Assembly: GCF_025148125.1 (NCBI RefSeq) | Contig: NZ_CP102267.1 | Span: forward strand, 1,052,001 to 1,116,000 | From: Blautia wexlerae DSM 19850 | GTDB lineage: Bacteria > Bacillota > Clostridia > Lachnospirales > Lachnospiraceae | Direction: 5' to 3' | DNA length: 64,000 nucleotides | In this document: positions 28,551 to 36,820 of the stretch, in pieces | How positions within the stretch are numbered: the stretch's first letter is position 1 | Layout: the number at the start of each line of letters is the position of its first letter | The notes under the pieces: generated by a model | Told to the model about the DNA's origin: nothing | What the model saw: the letters and a program-made list of their open reading frames with translations, nothing else | Databases searched by the model: none | Made by a program: the position numbers and the translations under genes

Positions 28551-28711
28551 TATAGCAATTCTCTGAAATAATGCATCTTAATCCAGCCCATCAGAGTGTG
28601 AAATCCTGCGTCAGATATCTTTGCCATGTGTCAGCACGCCTGCAGATATCTTCCTTGTCTTTCGCACTCTGCTGAACTGTCTTAAATGCATTATTTACGA
28701 GGATTGCTATA
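28551..28711. repeat. 161-base MITE-like inverted-repeat element
   Basis: The ends are inverted repeats: TATAGCAATTCTCTGAAATA at 28551 against TATTTACGAGGATTGCTATA ending at 28711, both continuing into ATGCAT-containing arms. Inside, CAGAGTGTGAAA pairs with TTTCGCACTCTG and two AGATATCT copies face each other. A right-half copy is at 61517-61550 with 33 of 34 bases identical. Shorter matches to the tip (GAATTGCTATA) occur near 9739 and 34430. Confidence 0.75.
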
Positions 28712-28740
28712 GATAAAAACAGCGCAGGCGGAAATATGTG

Positions 28741-28775
28741 AAACGGAACCGTCGTCATAGACGATGGTTCCGTTT
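28741..28775. terminator. Strong bidirectional hairpin, likely groESL terminator
   Basis: AAACGGAACCGTCGT and ACGATGGTTCCGTTT form a near-perfect 15-pair stem with a 5-base loop and a T-tract in the 3' arm. Confidence 0.8.
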
Positions 28776-28883
28776 TGTGATATAATGCAGAAAAACAGCA
28801 TGATGAATAAAATATAATTGTTAAATATGCTGTGCAAAAAAAGCTGCTTTCAACAGCTGAACAAATGAAAAGGAGACGAAACA

Positions 28884-29387
28884 ATGGGCGACTTGTATTC
28901 AGAATTACTGGTAAAGAAAGATAAGACGGCTAAAGACAGCCTGCTCAAATACGGTCTGATCGTTTTGACAGTGCTGGCAGTATTTGCCGGACTTATCATC
29001 ACACCGCTGGCACTGATCATTGCCGTAGCGCTTGGAATTGCATGCTATTTTGTAATCCCGAAAACAGATGTAGAATATGAATATCTGTTTATCAATGGCG
29101 ATTTTGACATCGACATGATCATGTCAAAGACAAAAAGAAAGAAAGTAAAGAGCTTCAAATTATCAGAAGCAGATCTGGCAGCACCGCTGGATTCCCACAG
29201 AATGGACTATTACAACGGAAACCAGAACATGAAAGTACTGGACTTTTCATCAGGAAATCCGGAGCATAAACGCTTTGGTGTTATCACAAGACTGGACGGA
29301 AATTTATGCAAGATCATCCTGGAACCGGATGAGTCACTTGCACAGGCTATGAAAAATTCAGCACCGAGCAAAGTTTTTTTGGATTGA
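28884..29387 (+). CDS. Small membrane protein of unknown function
   Basis: 167 residues. A charged start (YSELLVKKDKTAKDSLLKYG) is followed by two close hydrophobic segments (about 24-42 and 44-59) and a soluble C-terminal domain of about 100 residues beginning DVEYEYLFINGDFDIDMI. The architecture resembles a DUF of Lachnospiraceae (possibly DUF6106), which I cannot confirm. ATG 28884 follows AAAAGGAGA. It is probably a single-gene unit, ending at the hairpin 29423-29449. The end of the gene overlaps a promoter-like sequence for guaB. Confidence 0.75.
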   Translation: MGDLYSELLVKKDKTAKDSLLKYGLIVLTVLAVFAGLIITPLALIIAVALGIACYFVIPKTDVEYEYLFINGDFDIDMIMSKTKRKKVKSFKLSEADLAAPLDSHRMDYYNGNQNMKVLDFSSGNPEHKRFGVITRLDGNLCKIILEPDESLAQAMKNSAPSKVFLD

Positions 29388-29412
29388 CATAGAATCTGAT
29401 TTTTGTTACACT
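29384..29412 (+). promoter_or_regulatory. Promoter-like site overlapping the gene end, upstream of guaB
   Basis: A consensus TTGACA (29384-29389), a 17-base spacer and TACACT (29407-29412). The hairpin at 29423-29449 would lie at the very start of the transcript, so this is either an attenuated guaB promoter or a chance match. Confidence 0.45.
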
Positions 29413-29422
29413 TGTTGAAAAT

Positions 29423-29449
29423 AAAAGGACCAGTTGCTGGTTCCTTTTT
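29423..29449 (+). terminator. Terminator (or attenuator) before guaB
   Basis: AAAAGGACCAG pairs with CTGGTTCCTTTT (one bulge), with a 3-base loop and a T-run. Confidence 0.75.
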
Positions 29450-29469
29450 ACATTACAATAGTAATTTAA

Positions 29470-30954
<1,485 letters not shown>

Positions 30955-30976
30955 TAAATTTCAGGTGTAATATATG

Positions 30977-31037
30977 CCCCGGCTGGCTGCTGATGGAAAG
31001 AAATAAGATTTCCAGGCATGCCGGCCGGGGTATTTTT
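30977..31037 (+). terminator. Terminator of guaB
   Basis: CCCCGGCTGGC pairs with GCCGGCCGGGG (one mismatch) around a 32-base loop, followed by TATTTTT. Confidence 0.85.
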
Positions 31038-31070
31038 GCAGGGAGTAAAATCCCGTAAGAGAAGGTAAAA

Positions 31071-31904
31071 ATGCAAAAGCATATAAACAAAAAGAAAAAA
31101 ACAGATACCAGAACAGGGAAAACTGCAGTAAAAAAGAAAAACAGCAGGTCGAAAAGACGAAAGAGCAGCAGAGTAAGGCAGAGAAATCAGAGAATTCTTA
31201 TGAGCCTTATGCTGCTCGTGATCATAGTTCTGAGTGGGTGGATCATAATAAATCGGGCCAGTGAAAATGGATGGAGTATTGGGGACTTTTTACATAATTC
31301 TGACACGATGATTTCTGATGCGGAACAGTCAGGAACAGATAATGCGGATTCTTCAGGCGGACCGGAACAATGGCAAAAAGAAGGGGCGCCGTACATAGAT
31401 GTGGAACTGCTGACGCCGAATGAATATTCCAGACCGCAGATTCCCATTGAGAGTGTACAGTATATTGCCATTCATTATACTGCAAATCCGGGGGCAACAG
31501 CCATTGCAAACAGGAACTACTTTGAGAATCTGGCGACTACTCATGACACAAAGGTGAGCAGTCATTTTGTGGTGGGGCTGGATGGGGAAGTGGTGCAGTG
31601 TATTCCTACGTCAGAGATGTCCTATGCGACGAACTCACGTAATGTAGATACTTTGTCCATCGAGTGCTGTCATCCGGATGAGACGGGGAAATTTAATGAG
31701 GCAACTTATGATTCGGCAGTGAAGCTTTCTGCGTGGTTGTGCGTGCGGTTTGGGCTTACATCAGAGAACGTGATCCGGCATTATGATGTTACCGGAAAAA
31801 ACTGTCCGAAATATTATGTGGAGAATCCGGATGCATGGATACAGATGAAATCGGATATTGCGGTGCAGATTGATGTTGATTATGGTTTGCAGGATGTTCA
31901 GTAA
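31071..31904 (+). CDS. Membrane-anchored N-acetylmuramoyl-L-alanine amidase (Amidase_2 family)
   Basis: A 277-residue protein with a very basic cytoplasmic start (residues 1-43, about half Lys and Arg) and one membrane segment (about 44-63, LMSLMLLVIIVLSGWIII). An acidic Ser/Asp linker follows, then an Amidase_2/PGRP-like domain (about 110-277). Zinc-ligand motifs are YIAIHYTANPG and, at the end, RHYDVTGKNCPKYY. SHFVVGLDGEVVQCIP is typical of the fold. It should cleave the lactyl-amide bond of peptidoglycan outside the membrane. ATG 31071 has AGAAGG upstream. Confidence 0.9.
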   Translation: MQKHINKKKKTDTRTGKTAVKKKNSRSKRRKSSRVRQRNQRILMSLMLLVIIVLSGWIIINRASENGWSIGDFLHNSDTMISDAEQSGTDNADSSGGPEQWQKEGAPYIDVELLTPNEYSRPQIPIESVQYIAIHYTANPGATAIANRNYFENLATTHDTKVSSHFVVGLDGEVVQCIPTSEMSYATNSRNVDTLSIECCHPDETGKFNEATYDSAVKLSAWLCVRFGLTSENVIRHYDVTGKNCPKYYVENPDAWIQMKSDIAVQIDVDYGLQDVQ

Positions 31905-31938
31905 AACGAAAATTCAGCACAGTACAAAAAAATTTGCC

Positions 31939-31970
31939 TTGAAATCTACAAAGAAGTATTGTACTATAAT
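31939..31970 (+). promoter_or_regulatory. Promoter of the ZTP-riboswitch operon
   Basis: TTGAAA (31939-31944), a 17-base spacer and TACTAT (31962-31967), with an overlapping TATAAT at 31965-31970. The start falls near 31975, about 25 bases before the riboswitch. Confidence 0.6.
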
Positions 31971-32000
31971 AACAACGTGTGATTTTTTTTCACAACAGTG

Positions 32001-32070
32001 CCTGCATGACTGGCGGAAGTAGGATTACCTACAGGGAGTGCAGCGAGTATATGAGCCGACCGCCTGGGCA
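32001..32070 (+). ncRNA. ZTP (pfl) riboswitch
   Basis: Matches the pfl motif: P1 CTGCA/TGCAG (32002, 32039), the conserved GACTGGCGG, a small GTAGG/CCTAC stem, GGGAG, and the hallmark GCCGACCGCCTGGGCA at 32055-32070. It senses ZTP/ZMP, which accumulates when 10-formyl-tetrahydrofolate is short. The 3' edge overlaps the 5' arm of the terminator at 32070-32117, as expected for an ON switch. The genes downstream make IMP from AICAR (ZMP), an ideal regulatory fit. Confidence 0.93.
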
Positions 32071-32117
32071 GCCTGGAAATTATTCAATGAATAAATAGGT
32101 TTCCCAGGCTTTTTTTA
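32070..32117 (+). terminator. Riboswitch expression-platform terminator
   Basis: AGCCTGG (32070-32076) pairs with CCCAGGCT (32103-32110), with extra A/T pairs above and a run of seven T after. The 5' arm begins at the last base of the aptamer core. Confidence 0.85.
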
Positions 32118-32147
32118 ACCTTATTTTTAACGAAAAGGAGAAAAATT

Positions 32148-32861
32148 ATGGAAATGTTATCACTGGAAAAAGAACTGAAAGAGAATTCCTATCCTGGCAG
32201 AGGAATTGTGATTGGACGTTCCGCAGACGGTAAGAAAGCAGTGACAGCTTATTTCATCATGGGCAGAAGCGAGAACAGCAGAAACAGAGTATTTGTAGAG
32301 GATGGTGAGGGAATCCGTACCCAGGCATTTGATCCGTCCAAACTTACAGATCCGAGTCTGATCATCTATGCACCTGTACGTGTACTGGGAAACAAAACAA
32401 TCGTAACTAACGGAGATCAGACAGATACCATTTATGAGGGAATGGATCATCAGCTTACTTTTGAGCAGTCCTTAAGAAGCAGAGAATTCGAGCCGGACGG
32501 TCCGAACTATACACCTCGTATCTCCGGTGTTATGCACGTAGAGAACGGAAAATTCAACTATGCAATGTCAATTCTCAAGAGCAACAACGGAAATCCGGAT
32601 GCATGTAACAGATACACATTTGCATACGAGAATGCCATTGCAGGAGAGGGACATTTCATCCATACTTATAAATGTGACGGAAATCCACTTCCAAGCTTTG
32701 AAGGCGAACCGAAATTGGTAGCAATTCCGGATGATATGGATGAGTTTGCAGAACTTCTCTGGAACAGCCTGAACGAAGATAACAAAGTATCTCTGTTTGT
32801 AAGATATATTGATATTGAGACAGGTAAGTACGAAAGCAAGATCATTAATAAGAATAAATAA
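32148..32861 (+). CDS. IMP cyclohydrolase (PurO-like)
   Basis: 237 residues of the IMP_cyclohyd family, first known from archaeal PurO. It closes FAICAR to IMP, the last step of de novo purine synthesis. Motifs are PGRGIVIGRSADGKKAVTAY near the N-terminus, then FVEDGEGIRTQAF, PNYTPRISGVM and YTFAYENAIAGEGHFIHTYK. In most bacteria this activity is the N-terminal domain of PurH. Here it is a separate gene directly followed by an AICAR transformylase without that domain, so the two together replace bifunctional PurH. Start ATG follows AAAAGGAG, behind the ZTP riboswitch. Confidence 0.92.
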   Translation: MEMLSLEKELKENSYPGRGIVIGRSADGKKAVTAYFIMGRSENSRNRVFVEDGEGIRTQAFDPSKLTDPSLIIYAPVRVLGNKTIVTNGDQTDTIYEGMDHQLTFEQSLRSREFEPDGPNYTPRISGVMHVENGKFNYAMSILKSNNGNPDACNRYTFAYENAIAGEGHFIHTYKCDGNPLPSFEGEPKLVAIPDDMDEFAELLWNSLNEDNKVSLFVRYIDIETGKYESKIINKNK

Positions 32862-32990
32862 TAGTCACTTACTGAGTACAGATAGTGCTCATAGATTATT
32901 GTGAACATAAGACGATGCTTTCGCAGTAAGAAATTATTTACAGGAATTAATTTTAAAATACTTATTTGGTTCATACGGAGGATTTATATA

Positions 32991-34175
32991 ATGAAAGAAT
33001 TCGAATTAAAATATGGCTGTAACCCGAATCAGAAACCTGCAAAAATTTATATGGCAGACGGATCTGAGCTTCCGGTAAAGATCCTTTCCGGAAGACCGGG
33101 ATATATCAATTTCCTGGATGCTTTTAATGGCTGGCAGCTGGTATCCAATCTGAAGAAAGCAACAGGACTTCCTGCAGCTACATCTTTTAAACATGTATCT
33201 CCTGCCGGTGCTGCTGTAGGACTTCCTCTTACAGAGACTCTGGCAAAGATCTACTGGGTAAATGATATGGACTGGAAGAATTTTTCACCATTAGCATGCG
33301 CTTATGCAAGAGCTCGCGGTGCTGACAGAATGTCCTCTTTTGGTGATTTTATTTCTCTTTCTGATGTGTGTGATAAAGATACAGCACTTCTGATCAAGAG
33401 AGAGGTATCTGACGGTGTTATTGCACCTGGATACACAGAGGAAGCACTGGAGATCCTGAAGCAGAAGAAAAAAGGAAACTACAATGTGATCCAGATCGAT
33501 GAGAACTTTGTACCGGCTCCGCTGGAACACAAAGAAGTATTTGGTGTAACTTTTGAGCAGGGCCGTCAGGAGCTTGAGATCGATGATGCAATGCTTTCCA
33601 ATATTGTGACAGAGAATAAAGAGCTTACAGAGGAAGCAAAACGAGATATGAAGATTTCTCTGATCATCCTGAAATATACACAGTCCAACTCTGTATGTTT
33701 CGTAAAAGATGGACAGGCTATCGGTGTTGGTGCAGGACAGCAGTCACGTGTACATTGTACAAGACTTGCAGGACAGAAGGCAGACAACTGGTTCCTTCGC
33801 CAGTGCCCGAAAGTGCTGAATCTGCCATTTAAAGATACAATTTCACGTGCGGAACGTGACAATGCCATTGATGTTTATATCGGGGATGAATATATGGATG
33901 TACTTGCTGATGGTATGTGGGAGAAAACTTTCACGGAGAAACCGGAAGTATTTACAAAAGAAGAGAAACGTGCATGGCTGGATCAGATGACGGATGTTAC
34001 ACTGGGATCTGATGCATTCTTCCCATTCAGTGATAATATTGAGCGTGCTCATAAGAGTGGCGTGAAGTATATTGCGCAGCCGGGTGGATCTGTGCGTGAT
34101 GATGCTGTGATCGAGACTTGCAATAAATATGGAATGGTGATGAGTTTTACTGGTATCAGATTGTTCCATCACTAA
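32991..34175 (+). CDS. AICAR transformylase, single-domain PurH-like
   Basis: 394 residues homologous to the transformylase half of PurH, without the cyclohydrolase half. It formylates AICAR with 10-formyl-tetrahydrofolate to FAICAR. Family blocks are ELKYGCNPNQKPAKIY, SFKHVSPAGAAVG, TQSNSVCFVKDGQAIGVGAG, QQSRVHCTRLAG, SDAFFPFSDNIERAH and KYIAQPGGSVRDD. The last two include the conserved active-site region. I place the start at ATG 32991 behind CGGAGGA, because the upstream extension has no homologous character. It is cotranscribed with purO under the ZTP riboswitch and is followed at once by a 208-base palindrome that likely ends transcription. Confidence 0.94.
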   Translation: MKEFELKYGCNPNQKPAKIYMADGSELPVKILSGRPGYINFLDAFNGWQLVSNLKKATGLPAATSFKHVSPAGAAVGLPLTETLAKIYWVNDMDWKNFSPLACAYARARGADRMSSFGDFISLSDVCDKDTALLIKREVSDGVIAPGYTEEALEILKQKKKGNYNVIQIDENFVPAPLEHKEVFGVTFEQGRQELEIDDAMLSNIVTENKELTEEAKRDMKISLIILKYTQSNSVCFVKDGQAIGVGAGQQSRVHCTRLAGQKADNWFLRQCPKVLNLPFKDTISRAERDNAIDVYIGDEYMDVLADGMWEKTFTEKPEVFTKEEKRAWLDQMTDVTLGSDAFFPFSDNIERAHKSGVKYIAQPGGSVRDDAVIETCNKYGMVMSFTGIRLFHH

Positions 34176-34186
34176 ATCCAAGTGAC

Positions 34187-34394
34187 GTGTGAAAAAAATA
34201 ATGGTTTGGGGCGCGGTTTCGGAGCCTAAGAAAAACTAAGCGTCAGGGAATCTGCTAAAAACATGTAAAAAAATCTCAAACTCGCCGCAAATGCGGCTCA
34301 GACAGTGAGATTTTTTTACATAACGCAGATTTCCTGACGCTAATTTTTTCTAAGACTCCTGCAAATGCGCCCCAAACCATTATTTTTTTCACAC
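34187..34394. repeat. 208-base nested palindrome with a terminator core
   Basis: The outer arms (34187-34214 and 34367-34394) are a perfect 28-base inverted repeat starting GTGTGAAAAAAATAATGG. Inside, GCGTCAGGGAATCTGC faces GCAGATTTCCTGACGC (one mismatch). Next, ATGTAAAAAAATCTCA (from 34264) pairs perfectly with TGAGATTTTTTTACAT, and the centre is GCCGC-AAAT-GCGGC. The core is a bidirectional Rho-independent terminator. It begins 12 bases after the AICAR transformylase stop. It looks like a MITE or an amplified terminator. Confidence 0.88.
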
Positions 34395-34466
34395 TGAATA
34401 TTGGCTATAGATGTTATTCGCAGATATGGAATTGCTATAGTCATGGAAAGTTAATAGAAGGGGATG

Positions 34467-34495
34467 AAAAAAGCATCAGCCTTAGCTGATGCTTT
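34467..34495 (-). terminator. Terminator of tRNA-Gly
   Basis: AGCATCAGC and GCTGATGCT form a 9-pair perfect stem with a 4-base loop, followed by six T on the minus strand. Confidence 0.9.
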
Positions 34496-34498
34496 AAG

Positions 34499-34571
34499 AG
34501 CGATAGACGGGGCTCGAACCCGCGGTCTCGACCTTGGCAAGGTCGCGCGTTACCAACTACGCCACTATCGC
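34499..34571 (-). tRNA. tRNA-Gly (anticodon GCC)
   Basis: A 73-base cloverleaf. Acceptor GCGATAG/CTATCGC with discriminator T, D arm with AGTTGGTAAC, anticodon stem GACCT/AGGTC around TTGCCAA (anticodon GCC), T arm with GGTTCGAGCCCC. CCA is not encoded. Confidence 0.97.
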
Positions 34572-34579
34572 ATTTATGA

Positions 34580-34642
34580 TGTCGTTTGAGGGAATACCTC
34601 AGCGACAAAATATATGATACTATATACAGTGGAGTTTGTCAA
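34580..34642 (-). promoter_or_regulatory. tRNA-Gly promoter and leader hairpin
   Basis: On the minus strand, consensus TTGACA (34637-34642), a 17-base spacer and TATCAT (34614-34619). Between it and the tRNA lies a hairpin, GTCG-GAGG / CCTC-CGAC, at about 34581-34605. Confidence 0.7.
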
Positions 34643-34699
34643 ATGTTTTTTTATTTATTTTGAAATTTTATATAATGGTTTTATTGAAAAATTATGACT

Positions 34700-34733
34700 C
34701 CCTGAAAAGTGCTGAAATTGGCACTTTTCAGGG
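34700..34733. terminator. Hairpin after the toxin-antitoxin operon
   Basis: CCCTGAAAAGTGC and GCACTTTTCAGGG form a perfect 13-pair stem with an 8-base loop. There is no long T-tract directly after it on the minus strand, so termination is likely but not certain. Confidence 0.65.
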
Positions 34734-34741
34734 AACAATAC

Positions 34742-34975
34742 TTACATATTAAGTTCTTTCATTAATTCTTCCTGAGAAATGAATTCGTGACAGTCAGGGT
34801 TGTTTTCGATTTCCTTTAACATTATTAAATCTGTTTCATCGGGTTCTACTTTTTCTATATCTGCGAATGTATCAGGCAGTTTAAAATGTTTTTGAATAAT
34901 ATGCCAGAATATATTAGCATCTTTATCACTCATAATTGATACAGCACCTATAATACGTTCTTTAACAGCAGTCAT
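34742..34975 (-). CDS. Putative antitoxin of a RelE-type toxin pair
   Basis: A 77-residue acidic protein, MTAVKERIIGAVSIMSDKDA at the N-terminus and a C-terminal tail rich in Glu and Asp (KVEPDETDLIMLKEIE). I choose ATG 34973-34975 because AAGGAGTGTG lies right upstream; the longer frame would overlap the toxin. It starts 4 bases after the toxin stop, and its ribosome site lies inside the toxin gene, so translation is coupled. Small size, acidic tail and position behind a RelE-like gene suggest an antitoxin. The N-terminal part resembles antitoxins that begin TAKE-like, but I see no clear DNA-binding fold. Confidence 0.72.
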   Translation of the reverse strand: MTAVKERIIGAVSIMSDKDANIFWHIIQKHFKLPDTFADIEKVEPDETDLIMLKEIENNPDCHEFISQEELMKELNM

Positions 34976-34979
34976 AAAA

Positions 34980-35225
34980 TCACACTCCTTTATAAATCTG
35001 TCCACGATTGCCAATCATTCTAATAAAAATAATATTGTCAATATTATTAAAAATTACACGATAATCGCCTATTCGTAGTCGATAACCGTCTTTGCCTTGC
35101 AATGCTTTAACATCTCCCTTTGGGAGCACTGATATTGCATTAAGAATCCTCTTTTGAGTAATAGTATCTTGTTTCTTTAAAAATTTAAGGGCTTGTTTTG
35201 AATATTTAATTTCCAGATTTCTCAC
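34980..35225 (-). CDS. RelE/ParE-family toxin
   Basis: An 81-residue basic protein with the RelE fold signature. It opens with an N-terminal strand and helix KYSKQALKFLKKQDTITQKR, and ALQGKDGYRLRIGDYRVIF and IFIRMIGNRGQIY give the beta-sheet and catalytic-loop region (Arg49, Arg51, Arg55, Tyr54). Family members cleave ribosome-bound mRNA or poison gyrase; which applies is not shown. The annotated start is GTG 35225, but the ribosome site AAGGAG touches it, so the true start may be a few codons inside. The toxin precedes the antitoxin, the less common HigBA-like order. Confidence 0.85.
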   Translation of the reverse strand: MRNLEIKYSKQALKFLKKQDTITQKRILNAISVLPKGDVKALQGKDGYRLRIGDYRVIFNNIDNIIFIRMIGNRGQIYKGV

Positions 35226-35226
35226 T

Positions 35227-35317
35227 CCTTTACGAAAAAATATTTATATCTTATCTTTCGTAAGGCAGAATAGAATTCTGATAATTTTACTATAGCATAT
35301 AGAAATCATAGAAGCAA
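35227..35317 (-). promoter_or_regulatory. Toxin-antitoxin promoter and candidate operator
   Basis: On the minus strand, TTGCTT (35312-35317), a 17-base spacer and TATAGT (35289-35294). Downstream is an inverted repeat, CCTTTACGAAA (35227-35237) against TTTCGTAAGG (35255-35264), well placed for autorepression by the toxin-antitoxin complex. Confidence 0.6.
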
Positions 35318-35357
35318 CATAGTTTATGAAGATTCCGTGAAGGATGGGGTGGAAAAT

Positions 35358-35500
35358 GTTACTGTTCACACACCACTATCCCGCGAGGTGTTTTGGCATG
35401 AATATGCCAAAATCCCGAGACATACAAGCCAAAATTCCATTGCCGCAGGCAATCTGGAATGAATTTTGGCTACGTTACTGAGAACGGAGTGAACAGTAAC
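35358..35500. repeat. 143-base structured interspersed repeat, copy 2
   Basis: Inverted relative to copy 1 (5777-5919) and exactly the same length. The core CTATCCCGCGAGGTGTTTTG and following hairpin are nearly identical. The long stem differs by paired changes (GCCAAAATTC/GAATTTTGGC here, GTCAAAATCC/GGATTTTGAC in copy 1). Outer ends GTTACTGTTCAC and GTGAACAGTAAC pair perfectly. It lies 80 bases upstream of the 3D-domain gene. Confidence 0.88.
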
Positions 35501-35579
35501 TGGAAAATTGCAAATTGGGAGGGGGTGTGCTATGATAGGACAGACGGAGAGAGACTATAAAGGAGTTGAGGCTCAGTTT

Positions 35580-36671
35580 ATGAAGAAAAAAATTTTAGTA
35601 TTATTAGTTTGCAGTATGCTTACTTTACCAACAACAGTTTCTGCGGATATTCTGGATTATGAGGGGACAATTAATGCTTATAAGGAGGATAATAAGATAC
35701 CGCAGACATTTGAGATTGATGATGGAAGTGGAGAGAAGGTAACGGCAGTTGCCAAGTCGGATAAGGTTTCTGTTTCTGCAAAGGCAACTTATATACGCTC
35801 TATGCCGGGGAAAAACGGAAAGAAGCTTGTAAGAGTGTATCTTGGTACCGGTGTAGAGAGAGTGGCCGTATGTGATAATGGCTGGAGTAAAGTGACTTAT
35901 GAGAAAAAGAGCAAAAAGGGTACGGAAAAGATCAGTGGCTATGTGCCCACAAAACATATCAATGACAGTGATCAGGTTGCTCAGGCAAAGGGAACTTTTA
36001 CAGCACTGAAGGACAGTGATATTCTGGATTATCCGGGAAAGAAGGATGGACAGGTAGTAGGTGAGGTCATTCAGGAGGATGAAGTGAAGCGCCTGGCTAC
36101 AGTAAATGGCATCTGGAGTCAGATTTACTATAAAAAAGAGAATGGAAAAAGAGGCATTGGATATATTCCAACCAGTGTTCTGGAGAATACAGCAGCAGAG
36201 GAGAATACGGAAGAGTCAAAGGTCGCTAAAGTAGACGGCGAAGAAGCTGGAACGATTCATAAGAGTGAGGGCAAAGGCGTTTTTGCAGAGGCTGTGGATG
36301 GTGTAACTGCTTCAAAGGGAGAGTCTGTGGATGGAGTGAAGGTGGGAACTCCGGTAGCTGTGTCTTCAGATGCGTCACTGGTTCCGCTGGGAACCTTTAA
36401 GATTACTCATTATTGTCCCTGCAGTATTTGTTGTGGCCCTTGGGCAAATGGCATTACTTCTACAGGGGTGACTGCTACGACAAACCGTACGATTGCGGTG
36501 GACCCTACACAGATTCCATATGGATCTAAGGTTGTGATCAATGGACAGGTTTATGTTGCAGAGGACTGTGGTGGTGCGATTAAACATAATTGTATAGATA
36601 TTTATGTTGCTACCCATCAGGAAGGGGAGGACAAAGGGGTATATTATACAGATGTTTATTTGTTAAAGTAG
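35580..36671 (+). CDS. Secreted 3D-domain protein with SH3-like repeats
   Basis: 363 residues starting with a signal peptide (KKKILVLLVCSMLTLPTTVSA). Two bacterial SH3-like modules follow (about 55-120 and 130-205), which usually bind cell-wall peptides, then a Gly/Glu-rich linker. The C-terminal 3D domain has the three Asp in AVDPTQIPYG, VAEDCGG and CIDIYVA, and a Cys-rich CPCSICCGPW. The 3D fold is related to lytic transglycosylases and resuscitation factors, so a peptidoglycan-cleaving role is expected. I chose ATG 35580 because it starts a clean signal peptide; an in-frame ATG at 35532 behind GGGAGGGGG is a real alternative. Confidence 0.88.
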   Translation: MKKKILVLLVCSMLTLPTTVSADILDYEGTINAYKEDNKIPQTFEIDDGSGEKVTAVAKSDKVSVSAKATYIRSMPGKNGKKLVRVYLGTGVERVAVCDNGWSKVTYEKKSKKGTEKISGYVPTKHINDSDQVAQAKGTFTALKDSDILDYPGKKDGQVVGEVIQEDEVKRLATVNGIWSQIYYKKENGKRGIGYIPTSVLENTAAEENTEESKVAKVDGEEAGTIHKSEGKGVFAEAVDGVTASKGESVDGVKVGTPVAVSSDASLVPLGTFKITHYCPCSICCGPWANGITSTGVTATTNRTIAVDPTQIPYGSKVVINGQVYVAEDCGGAIKHNCIDIYVATHQEGEDKGVYYTDVYLLK

Positions 36672-36740
36672 AAAATAAGAAAGAATTTAACCGAATCAAG
36701 TAGCAAAGCGGATTGCGAATATCCGTTTGACCTGAAAATA

Positions 36741-36809
36741 AAAATCCGGAAGAATCTGGAAATGATCTGTTATATCTGTAATCATTTCAGAAGTTCTTTC
36801 GGATTTTTT
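36741..36809. terminator. Bidirectional terminator
   Basis: A long imperfect hairpin: AAAATCCGGAAGAA and CTGGAAATGAT on one arm, ATCATTTCAG and TTCTTTCGGATTTTTT on the other. It serves the 3D-domain gene (plus) and metY (minus). Confidence 0.85.
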
Positions 36810-36820
36810 GAAATTATCTT

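Larger units (their letters stand above)
28515..28883. other. Gene-free region after groEL
   Basis: Holds a 161-base inverted-repeat element (28551-28711), a strong hairpin (28741-28775) and an AT-rich stretch leading to the next gene. No credible gene is seen. Confidence 0.7.

Noticed and set aside
28591..28884. Possible 97-residue minus-strand gene after groEL
   Set aside because: It covers the 161-base foldback element and a terminator hairpin, so the frame is incidental.
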